64,000 bases of DNA from CAZCAC01 sp964496575. Its GTDB lineage: Bacteria; Planctomycetota; UBA1135; GCA-002686595. Positions 52,789-60,933 of this stretch are shown here, in pieces; within the stretch, counting starts at the first letter, position 1, and each line of letters begins with the position of its first letter. The position numbers and the translations under genes were made by a program. The notes under the pieces are model-generated. The model did not search any database. It had not been told where the DNA came from and saw nothing but the letters and a program-made list of their open reading frames with translations. The stretch spans positions 66,450 through 130,449 of the forward strand of contig CAZCAC010000006.1 of NCBI GenBank assembly GCA_964496575.1. The letters run 5' to 3'.

Positions 52789-55700
52789 TTACTCCGAGGT
52801 CGTCGCCTGGAAGGCCCCCGGCCAGCCGCCGTGGTTCTCGATGACATCGTCGATCTCGCGCGTGACGCGGATTGTCTCGCCGAGGGCGGCGACGATCTTC
52901 TGGTAGTGAGCGAGCTCGTCATCGCCGAGCGTGCGTCCCTTGCGGACCTCGAGCCACTTGTGGCAGACCTGATAGCCACCGACGTGGAAGTCCCAGACCT
53001 CCTCGGGCACACCCTCGAAGCCGATGGTGCCGGGCTTGGTGGCGCGATGGCCTTCCCGGGCCTTGGTCTTCCCGGCGTCGAGCCACACGGTCCCGTCCGA
53101 CCAGCCGATCTTCTCGACCTCGGGGTTCCTCGGGCCGGTGAAGGTGGAGGGTAGATCGTCGAGCTCGGCCGATTCCATCAGGTGGAGAGCGACGAGGTCG
53201 CTGCCGAGGCGAGTGAGCTCGCGGAAGAGGATCTCGGTTGGAACCACCGGAACAGGCGGAAAGCCACCGATGATGGCGTCCGCGTGGTGGGCTCGATAAC
53301 TCGGGGATTGGAGCAGTGCGTAGACGTAGTGGAGGATGTCCTCGGGCCGACAACTCTCGGGGAGACCGAAGGGCTTTGTCGACTCGACCCCCAGCGCTTC
53401 GGCGAGCGCGCTCAGGAACTCCCGCCCGAGGTTCGGATACCGATCCTGTTGGTCCGTCCCGGAGAGGTTGAAGTCACCGGGACCCCCGTAGAGATAGAGC
53501 GGGAATCCCGAAGCGTTGTCCCGAGTGGTGACGACGCTCTTGTCGGCGAGCGTGGCCGTGACCCACTGCCCATTGATCGTCTCCGCACGGTTCTTCCCCA
53601 GGGAGATCAGGACGCGGTTGGGCTTGTCGAGAACGTTCTGCGAGCAGATCGGCGCGGTCTGCCACACGAGCGTCTGGTGAAAGAAGATCCAGCGTCGGTC
53701 GAACGGACGATACTCGATCGTGCGCGTGTACTCACCGAGCTCATCGATCGCTCCCAGTCGCTCGCGGGCACTGGTGACGTTCCACCCGCGCTTGAGAGTG
53801 ATACCGAAGTTCTCGCACAGCTCCTCGTTCGTGCCGTCGAAATCCTGGACGGCACGGACCTTGGCGATGGTCCGTTCGCGGTCGAAGTCGACGACCAGGT
53901 GATCTCGGTTGCTCGCGACCAGGGTGGAGAACCTGGGGAAGATCTCGTCGAGCGTGAAGGTCCGAACACTGGAGTCGGGCACGACTTCCTCGCGATCGAG
54001 CCACCAGCTCGGAGCCGCCGGTGTCCTCACGTTCCAGCTTCCATCCTCGATGCTCAGCCCCTCCGACAGGAGGGTGTACTTGTACTGGCGGTCACCAACG
54101 AGCTCCTGTGCGTGCGATGAGCTGTCTTCTCCCGCGGCACGGCGCCGGCGAACGAAGAAGGACACGGCGACGCCCTGCTGGATGTCGAAGACGTTCTCGT
54201 CGTGGGCCAGCCGCTCCACGCGGCGCGACTCCTCATTGCTTCCGTGGAGGTCGACGATGAAGCTCCGCGGGAAGTTCGTCGCGAACCACTCACGAAGCCC
54301 GGTGAGAGACTCGGACTCGAGGAACATCCGGTTGGTGACCATGCCCAGGACACCGCCGCAGGCCGGAATCCGATCAGCAGCGTAGCCGAGGAACTTGACG
54401 TAGTCGTCGTTCAGGTTGCGTTCCAGCTGCAGCGCGTTTCGTGCCCGAATCCTCTTCCCGTTCGCAAAGCGGAACTTCTCTATGTGCTTCTTGGCGTCAT
54501 CGTCCAGGTTCATGCTGTACTGAGCGTACGGCGGATTCCCGAGGACGACGGTGAATCGTTGATGTCGCTTGACCAGGTTCACGGCCTCCGCCTCGTGCGC
54601 CAGCGACGGGGTCGCGAACGCCAGCGTTCCCGCGAAGTCCTTCGCCGGCTCCAGCGCGTTGGTCAGGTAGATCCGCGCCCGCTCGTCACTGTTGAAGTCG
54701 TACCCGGTCTCGAGCAGCCGGAGCCCGATCTTGAGGTGCGCGATGGCGTAGGGCGCCATCAAGAGCTCGTAGCCGTGAAGGCGAGGCAGGAGGTGCTCGG
54801 GGACGTAAGCGTTCCAGAGCGCCGCCAGCTTCTTCCCGCGGTGGCCTTCGCCCTTCCACTTCTCGGTCATCGTTCGGTGGATCTGGCCGATCACCTCGAC
54901 GAGGAAGGTACCGGTCCCGGTGGCCGGGTCGAGGATCTGCACGAACGCCTGATCGGGATCGGTGCCCTCGGGAATCTCGAGGTCCTCCCGACGCTCGACC
55001 ATCTCCGCCCACGTGCTGATGTCGGCCAGCCCGTCTTCCAGGCCCAGCTCGGTGCGCAGCAGCTCGTCCACCGAGCGGACGATGAAGGAGACCACCGGGC
55101 GAGGCGTGTAGAAGACGCCGCGCTGCATCTTCTGCTTCTTGTCGTACTCCGCCAGAAAGTGCTCGTAGAAGTGGATGACCGGGTCTGCCTGCGGATTGCG
55201 GTCGCCGAAGTCGCGGACCACGGCCTCCAGGTGAGTGTTCGGGTCGTCCAGCAACTCGACGATCTCGCTCACCCCCAGCTCGTCGAAGTCGATGCCGGGT
55301 CCACCCGCCTGGCCACGCCGGCCCCCGACATGGAGGAACGTCTCCATCAACTCCTTCAGGAAGGGGTTGGTCACCGGCATCTGCGCGGCCAGGTCGTCGG
55401 CGGTCTCACCTCCGGGATTGGCGATGCGCGCCGAGAGCAGGCCGTAGGCGATGGTCTGCGCGTACATGTCGGCGAAACCGTCCGGATCGAGGTCGTGAAC
55501 CAGGGCTTCCCGGAAGGCCGCCATGAGCCTGGTGAGCGGGCCACTCTCGGTCTCGATCGCGAGCGCCGTCCCGATGCGGTCGCGGATGGCGCCGGCGAGC
55601 TTGGCGAGCTCGATGGAGAGATTCTTCGAGGTGGTGATGACCTCGCGGTGGCGGAGGGTGAAAGCCGCCCGCCAGCTCTTGCGCCAGGCCTCCAGATCGT

Positions 55701-56241
55701 TCGTGTCGTCGGGCCAGGCGAGGTGCTGCGTCAGCTCCTTGGCCACGGCTTCGAGGTGCAGCGGCGTATCGAGGTTGTCCCAGCCGAGCACCTTGAGGGT
55801 GGGCAGGTCGGCGCTCGCCCGGGCCTCGGAGAAGTGCGCGAAGCTGATCTGCCGCTCCTCACCCTCGCCGTAGTTGGAGACGAAGAGCAGGTCGTCCGTG
55901 GCCCAGGCGGTGCGCTCCGCCGGATTGGCCGAGGCGCGCTTCTTCAGCGCCACCTGGCTCAGGATGCGCCGGAGAGCGACCACGGGGAGACGCCGGGGTT
56001 CGAACTTGACGAAGAAGATGCCCCAGGGTTGGCCGGTGACGAGGGGACGCAGGCGCTTGATCTCCTGGATCTTGGCGGCGTTCCTCGCATCGATGCCCAG
56101 CTCCTCGGGAGTGTACTCGAAGGTCAACTCCTCGAAGTCGTCGGCGCCGATGGGCCAGCCCATCTCGTCGCGCAGGTAGCGGACCAGGGACGTGAACGTG
56201 CGGATCCCTCTAAGCTCGGCTCGGTGGTCGGTCGGTATCAT
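52789..56241 (-). CDS. N6-adenine DNA methyltransferase, type IIG/ISP-like
   Basis: 1150 residues. An N-terminal ~360 residues of helical/accessory region precede the methyltransferase core: a helix pair QKMQRGVFYTPRPVVSFIV, SAM motif I DPATGTGTFLVEV (about 440) and catalytic motif IV GNPPY (about 567). The C-terminal ~500 residues (from about 700) look like the target-recognition/specificity part of type ISP and related enzymes, ending GGYQVCHKWLEVRKG. It would methylate an adenine in a recognition sequence and thus mark self DNA. The gene starts 28 nt after the PLD-SNF2 helicase gene, so the two form an operon. No nuclease motif is visible in this protein, so restriction would rely on the partner. 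Confidence 0.9.
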   Translation of the reverse strand: MIPTDHRAELRGIRTFTSLVRYLRDEMGWPIGADDFEELTFEYTPEELGIDARNAAKIQEIKRLRPLVTGQPWGIFFVKFEPRRLPVVALRRILSQVALKKRASANPAERTAWATDDLLFVSNYGEGEERQISFAHFSEARASADLPTLKVLGWDNLDTPLHLEAVAKELTQHLAWPDDTNDLEAWRKSWRAAFTLRHREVITTSKNLSIELAKLAGAIRDRIGTALAIETESGPLTRLMAAFREALVHDLDPDGFADMYAQTIAYGLLSARIANPGGETADDLAAQMPVTNPFLKELMETFLHVGGRRGQAGGPGIDFDELGVSEIVELLDDPNTHLEAVVRDFGDRNPQADPVIHFYEHFLAEYDKKQKMQRGVFYTPRPVVSFIVRSVDELLRTELGLEDGLADISTWAEMVERREDLEIPEGTDPDQAFVQILDPATGTGTFLVEVIGQIHRTMTEKWKGEGHRGKKLAALWNAYVPEHLLPRLHGYELLMAPYAIAHLKIGLRLLETGYDFNSDERARIYLTNALEPAKDFAGTLAFATPSLAHEAEAVNLVKRHQRFTVVLGNPPYAQYSMNLDDDAKKHIEKFRFANGKRIRARNALQLERNLNDDYVKFLGYAADRIPACGGVLGMVTNRMFLESESLTGLREWFATNFPRSFIVDLHGSNEESRRVERLAHDENVFDIQQGVAVSFFVRRRRAAGEDSSSHAQELVGDRQYKYTLLSEGLSIEDGSWNVRTPAAPSWWLDREEVVPDSSVRTFTLDEIFPRFSTLVASNRDHLVVDFDRERTIAKVRAVQDFDGTNEELCENFGITLKRGWNVTSARERLGAIDELGEYTRTIEYRPFDRRWIFFHQTLVWQTAPICSQNVLDKPNRVLISLGKNRAETINGQWVTATLADKSVVTTRDNASGFPLYLYGGPGDFNLSGTDQQDRYPNLGREFLSALAEALGVESTKPFGLPESCRPEDILHYVYALLQSPSYRAHHADAIIGGFPPVPVVPTEILFRELTRLGSDLVALHLMESAELDDLPSTFTGPRNPEVEKIGWSDGTVWLDAGKTKAREGHRATKPGTIGFEGVPEEVWDFHVGGYQVCHKWLEVRKGRTLGDDELAHYQKIVAALGETIRVTREIDDVIENHGGWPGAFQATTSE

Positions 56242-56269
56242 CGTCGCCCGTGGTCAGTCTTCCCGCCGG

Positions 56270-59200
56270 TCATTCGCACAGTTCCATCCAGCACTTCAAC
56301 GCAGGCTTGACCCCCAACGGCGCATCGACGCGCTTGAGGTAGGTGTTCTTGATGTGCTTCTCGACCCTGGTCCGCAGGTCGACCAGGGTCGCTTCGTCCG
56401 CGGCGCACTTGCGCGGAGTGTTCGGCTTGGATCGGATACTGGCGACGATCTCCCCGGCCTCCTCGAGAATCGCGTCTCGGTCGAGATCGTAGAGATACCA
56501 GCAGGTGTTGCCCGCATCCTGGGTGAACTCACCCGACTGCTTGTCCAGAGCGGGGAGCCGGTAGCAGAAGAAGACGCCCCGGGCTCCCCGCGCCAGGCGC
56601 TTGCGCCCGCTGAAGATGGCACCTGGGAGCCGCCGCAGGTGGTCACGGAGCGAGGGAACCGTCTCCAGCAATGCCTGGTACTCGAGGTGCATCTCCTCGA
56701 CCGCAGTCCTGGTGCCCTCGTACGCCTGGTTGAACTCCCGGAGTGCGTCGTAGTCGTCCTCGGGGGTCAGCAGCTTCCTGCCCTCGATGCCGAGCGTCTT
56801 GGAGATCAGCATGGTCTTGTTCGTCACCGTGCGGTAGAGGGTGAGGAGGGCGTTCAGTTCCTCGGGTGGGAGGAAGTTCCAGAAGCTCACCTTGCCCCGC
56901 GACGAGGCCACATCCGGGTTGTCGGCGACGAGCCGCTCCTCGACCTCGGGGTTCATGCGCCGGTCCACGCGGCCGATCCGCTGCATGAGACGAACGGGGT
57001 TCCAGTGGATGTCGTAGTTGATCATCCGCGAGGCGTCCTGGAGGTTGAGGCCCTCGGAGAGGACGTCCGTGGAGATCAGCACCCGGATCTCCGTCTCGCC
57101 GGCATCGGCCAGTTCCGCCGAGGAGCTGCCGTTGTAGTAGGGCGAGAAGCGGCGGATGACGTCGGCGCGGTTCCCTTTGGTGGCACTGTCGACCTGCTCC
57201 ACGCCGTCGATCCCCTCCTCGGCGAGCTGGCACCTCAGGTAGCGGGCGGTATCGGCGAACTCGGTGAAGATGAGCACCTTCTGGTCGGCCAGCTCCTTGC
57301 TCCGGAGCAGACGGATGAGCTTCTTCAGCTTGTCATCCTTGCCGGGCTCGAACTTCCGGGCCTCGCCGAGGAACTGAACGATCTGGTCGAGGTCGAGGAA
57401 GGTCTCCGACATCATCTCCTCGACGTTGAACTCCTCGCGGTCGCGAGGCTCGACAGCGTCGAGCATCTCCTGGGGCACGACATCCTCGTCATCGGACTCG
57501 GGGACGTCTTCGCCCCAGAACTCGAGCTGGCGCTGCGCCACGTAGCCCAGGATCTCGGCATTCTGAGCCTTCCAGCGCTCGAGCCGGCTCTTCTCCGCCT
57601 TGCTCTCGCTGTGCACCTCGATGAAGGCGAGCAGCTTCTTCAGCAACCGGTCGCAGGAGAGCTCGAAGGCGGCGACGGAGCTCTCGAACCGCTTGAGGAA
57701 GCCCGTGCGGATGAGACCGACCACCTGCCGCTGGCGACCTTCTTCCATGGGGTCGATGCTCTCGTCCGGCCACCGGTACCAGGCCAGGGGATAGTACATG
57801 GGCAGGGTGAAGAGCGGGTTCTGGCGCCGGAACGCCCTCTCGAACATCTCGAGCAGGCGTCCATAGGTCTTGTGGATCGAATAGTCGGCGACCTCCGGAG
57901 AGCGTCGGTTCGGGAAGGCGGCGGCCTGACCCGTCTCTCGGAGCTGGCTCTCCCGGGCGTAGGATCGGCTTCGCTGAACGACCAGACGGCTGAAGATCTC
58001 GTCAGCGGCGAGAAGCTCTTGCGCCTCGGTCATGTGCTCGGCGACATCCGTCAGATCATGGCCGAGCGCCTTGCGCAGCGCCTTCTCCATGTTGTTGAAG
58101 TGGGCCCGCAGGTTGTTCACACCGAGCGTGCGACCGAAGTAGTCCTCTACGCCCCGCGTGAACAGCTCCACCATGTGACGGAAGTCGCTCAGGCGGTTGT
58201 TGATCGGCGTGGCCGTCAACATGAAGAGCGTCTTGGTGCGCTCCGTGTCGTCGAGCAGAGCGAACAACCGGTGGTAACGCGACGGTTCGATCCCCTTGGT
58301 GGGATCGCCTCTGCGGCCCGGATTGCGGAAGTGATGAGCCTCGTCGATGATGACGACGTCGGCGAGCTCGGCGATGCGCCGGAAGCGCTCGGGGAATTCG
58401 CCCTTGCGGCCGAGGTCCGTGTGACTGAAGACGGCGAGGTTGCTGAAGTCCGCGTTGCCGCCGACGCCGCCGATATGCGGCAGCCACTGGCGCAGATGCG
58501 GTTCCCAGACACCTTCCTTGGCGCCCTTGGGGGCGAAGAGCACCACGCGCTTGCCCTCGTGCAGCACCAGCCGCTCGATCAGCATCAGGCCCACGAAGGT
58601 CTTGCCGAGGCCGACGCCGTCGCAGAGGAACGCCCCCCGGTACCTGCCTGCGACGTTCATCAGCGCCCGGTAGGCCTCCTGCTGATAGCGGTCGAGGGCC
58701 CCGAACATCTTCGACTGGGTCTCGTCCCATTCGGTATCGGTCAGCTCGTGGCCCCGGAAGAACTCCTGCAGGGCCTTCGTGTAGACGTCGAAGGGCGTGA
58801 AGGGGTGAGCATGTCGCGAGACCGTCTCGATGACCGCGTCGCTGACCTCGACGGCCGCCTCCCAGTGCTCCTCGAACCACTCCTGGAGCTGGGCGACCTC
58901 GCGGGCGCTCTGGACCTGGATGTTCAGCTCGATGTTCTCGGACAGGCCGGGAGCGGTGAAGTTGCTCGAACCCACTAGGGCTTGTGAGCCGACCACCTCC
59001 AGCTTGGCGTGGGTGATGTACGCCTTGGCGTGGAACTTGTCCCGGTCGTAGACGCGGCATTCGATCTGGCCGGAACGGAGCCCTTCCAGGATCGCGGGGA
59101 TGCCGTTGAGGAACGGATTGCGCTCCTTGTCGACCTCGATGCTGTGATCGAGCACCTCGACGGCCCGGGACCGCACGGCCTCGAGCAGCGCCTTGTGGGT

Positions 59201-59416
59201 GCGCCGCGCCATCTCGGCCCCCATCAGGATGCGAATCTTCTCGAGTCCCTGCCACTTGCCGTCGAGGGCCAGCAGCGCGCCGATCTCGAAGTAGCCCGTG
59301 GCGATGTCGAAGGCCCTGGCGATTCCGGTCCACTCCTCGAGGTAGCGCAGTCCGGACCATCCCGAAACGCTGTTGTCGACGATGAAGAGGTCGCGGCCCC
59401 TTGGGTCAGCGGTCAT
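56270..59416 (-). CDS. PLD-like nuclease fused to SNF2-type helicase/translocase
   Basis: 1048 residues. The N-terminal ~190 residues form a phospholipase-D-like domain with one HKD-type motif (FHAKAYITH at about 126-134 and VGSSNFTAPG at about 146-155), a nuclease fold found in restriction enzymes. From about 240 a superfamily-2 SNF2 ATPase follows: Walker A DGVGLGKT (about 268-275), DEAH in VVIIDEAHH (about 355-363), motif III TATPINN, then the C-terminal helicase part (KVLIFTEFADTARYL, VLISTDVLSEGLNLQ, RIGRVDRR). This architecture moves along DNA and could cut it. AAGGAG lies about 6 nt before ATG 59416. With the adenine methyltransferase downstream it fits a two-gene restriction or defence system. 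Confidence 0.9.
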   Translation of the reverse strand: MTADPRGRDLFIVDNSVSGWSGLRYLEEWTGIARAFDIATGYFEIGALLALDGKWQGLEKIRILMGAEMARRTHKALLEAVRSRAVEVLDHSIEVDKERNPFLNGIPAILEGLRSGQIECRVYDRDKFHAKAYITHAKLEVVGSQALVGSSNFTAPGLSENIELNIQVQSAREVAQLQEWFEEHWEAAVEVSDAVIETVSRHAHPFTPFDVYTKALQEFFRGHELTDTEWDETQSKMFGALDRYQQEAYRALMNVAGRYRGAFLCDGVGLGKTFVGLMLIERLVLHEGKRVVLFAPKGAKEGVWEPHLRQWLPHIGGVGGNADFSNLAVFSHTDLGRKGEFPERFRRIAELADVVIIDEAHHFRNPGRRGDPTKGIEPSRYHRLFALLDDTERTKTLFMLTATPINNRLSDFRHMVELFTRGVEDYFGRTLGVNNLRAHFNNMEKALRKALGHDLTDVAEHMTEAQELLAADEIFSRLVVQRSRSYARESQLRETGQAAAFPNRRSPEVADYSIHKTYGRLLEMFERAFRRQNPLFTLPMYYPLAWYRWPDESIDPMEEGRQRQVVGLIRTGFLKRFESSVAAFELSCDRLLKKLLAFIEVHSESKAEKSRLERWKAQNAEILGYVAQRQLEFWGEDVPESDDEDVVPQEMLDAVEPRDREEFNVEEMMSETFLDLDQIVQFLGEARKFEPGKDDKLKKLIRLLRSKELADQKVLIFTEFADTARYLRCQLAEEGIDGVEQVDSATKGNRADVIRRFSPYYNGSSSAELADAGETEIRVLISTDVLSEGLNLQDASRMINYDIHWNPVRLMQRIGRVDRRMNPEVEERLVADNPDVASSRGKVSFWNFLPPEELNALLTLYRTVTNKTMLISKTLGIEGRKLLTPEDDYDALREFNQAYEGTRTAVEEMHLEYQALLETVPSLRDHLRRLPGAIFSGRKRLARGARGVFFCYRLPALDKQSGEFTQDAGNTCWYLYDLDRDAILEEAGEIVASIRSKPNTPRKCAADEATLVDLRTRVEKHIKNTYLKRVDAPLGVKPALKCWMELCE

Positions 59417-59833
59417 CGGTCTCCTTCAGTGAGGCAGTTTGCAGAGTGAAACGCGATGGACCCTTCGAAGGTCGTGAGCCAGGCGGGGCTGGAGTGCGCG
59501 AGCGACGTCGAAGGCCAAAGATCTGCGGTCGTGTATATCCAACCTCCCGATGGCCCGCAAGGAGGCGCGGCGGCGGCTCGCGGGGCGTCCGACCGGCTCG
59601 GGGAATCCGCCCCTCCGCCGCCGATCGGCTGCCGCCCGGGGCACGGGAACGGCTGGGGTGCGGCCCGGGAGACCGGGCGGCGGCCACCGGCAATACGGAG
59701 AGGTTCGGAGGCGGGGCATCGGGGCGGCCGAGGGGCCGCAGCTGCCCGCCAGCACCCTGAAACACTCCGCGAGATCGGATATCATCCCGCTCCCGCGATT
59801 TCGAGCGGCGAAGCGGACTCCGCAGCCACAGAC
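59417..59833. other. Intergenic region between divergent genes, no gene seen
   Basis: 417 nt between the divergent helicase and response-regulator genes. It must hold both promoters. It is very GC-rich with unlikely frames on both strands, and no RNA gene, repeat or terminator is visible. Confidence 0.5.
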
Positions 59834-60334
59834 ATGACCAAGAAGCAGAACAGCATCCGAGTGCTCCTCGTGGACGACGAGGAGGACCTGATCACATTCC
59901 TCTCGCATCGCCTGCTCAAGCAAGGCTTCTCCGTGACGGCGACCAGCTCCGGGGCCGAGGCCGTCGCGGCGGTCGAGAGCCAGCCCTTCGACGTGGCCGT
60001 CGTGGACCTCAAGATGCCGGGAATGGACGGCATCGAGTGCATGCAGCTGGTCAAGACGATCCAGCCCTTCCTCGAGGTCATCATGCTCACCGGCCACGGC
60101 TCGTACGAGTCCGCGCTCGAAGCCGGGCGGCTCGAGGCCTACCGCTACCTGATCAAGCCCTACGAGTTCGACGAGCTCCTCCAGCAGATCCGAGAGGCCT
60201 GCACGTCCAAGGAAGAGCGGATGGCCGAGGGGTACCGGGAGGAGTCCTCGAGACTCGCCGCGACGCCGGGAATGTCACCGCGCGACCTCATGCACCGGCA
60301 GGAGGAGCTGCGCCGGAAGTACGAGATCAACTGA
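59834..60334 (+). CDS. Response regulator, receiver domain with short conserved tail (1)
   Basis: 166 residues. A CheY-like receiver with acidic pocket VDDEED (14-19), phosphorylation site D58 (VVDLKMPGMDG), threonine in IMLTGHG and lysine in LIKPYEF. There is no DNA-binding or enzyme output domain; instead a charged C-terminal tail of about 40 residues ends SPRDLMHRQEELRRKYE. The next gene encodes a paralogue with the same tail (SPRDILDSQEKLRKKYEE), so the tail is likely functional, for example for binding the kinase or another partner. The operon order, two regulators then a kinase, suggests a relay or branched signalling pathway. Confidence 0.92.
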   Translation: MTKKQNSIRVLLVDDEEDLITFLSHRLLKQGFSVTATSSGAEAVAAVESQPFDVAVVDLKMPGMDGIECMQLVKTIQPFLEVIMLTGHGSYESALEAGRLEAYRYLIKPYEFDELLQQIREACTSKEERMAEGYREESSRLAATPGMSPRDLMHRQEELRRKYEIN

Positions 60335-60441
60335 TTCTCTCTCCTTCCATCGCCGGCCCGGCTCCGGGGTGATAGATTCCCGGTTCTGCAGTCCCAAGAG
60401 AGCGACCCCGACCGGGGTTCGCGACATCGACAATCACGGCC

Positions 60442-60933
60442 ATGGCCTACAACCGCATTCGAATCCTCCTCGTCGACGACGAAGAGGACCTGGTGGAATT
60501 CCTCTCCCGCCGCCTCCTCAAGCAGGGCTTCACGATCGCCGCCACCAACTCGGGTGCGGAAGCGATCGCCGCCGTCGAGCGCCAGCGCTTCGACGTCGCC
60601 GTCGTGGACCTGAAGATGCCCGAGATGGACGGCATCGAGTGCCTGCAGCGGATCAAGAAGATCCAGCCCTTCCTCGAGGTCATCATGTTGACCGGGCACG
60701 GATCACACGACTCGGCACTCGAGGCGGGACGGCAGGACGCTTTTCGCTATCTCCTCAAACCGTACGAGTTCGACCAGCTGCTCGAGCAGATCAGCGAGGC
60801 CTTCGAGGCTCGCAAGCGGACCATGGCCGAGGGCTTCCGTCGGGAGATGCAGGCAATAATAGACCGGGGCGGCTCCCCGCGTGACATCCTCGATTCGCAG
60901 GAGAAGCTGCGTAAGAAGTATGAAGAAGACTAG
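60442..60933 (+). CDS. Response regulator, receiver domain with short conserved tail (2)
   Basis: 163 residues, paralogous to the regulator at 59834-60334, with receiver pocket VDDEED (11-16), D56 as phosphorylation site (VVDLKMPEMDG) and the same C-terminal tail (SPRDILDSQEKLRKKYEED). No output domain. The final 14 nt (60920-60933) overlap the start of the histidine kinase gene, indicating coupled translation. Two almost identical stand-alone receivers upstream of one kinase suggest a tandem duplication within a phosphorelay. Confidence 0.92.
   Translation: MAYNRIRILLVDDEEDLVEFLSRRLLKQGFTIAATNSGAEAIAAVERQRFDVAVVDLKMPEMDGIECLQRIKKIQPFLEVIMLTGHGSHDSALEAGRQDAFRYLLKPYEFDQLLEQISEAFEARKRTMAEGFRREMQAIIDRGGSPRDILDSQEKLRKKYEED

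Noticed and set aside
54202..56310. Long open plus-strand frames antisense to the methyltransferase and helicase (to about 58978)
   Set aside because: They mirror highly constrained minus-strand genes in GC-rich DNA, show no family features and no start context. Similar antisense frames across ovoA and the hydrolase gene were discarded for the same reason.
52789..59416. Full DISARM or BREX locus
   Set aside because: No DrmA, DrmB, DrmC, PglZ or BrxC-like gene is present in the flanks that can be seen.
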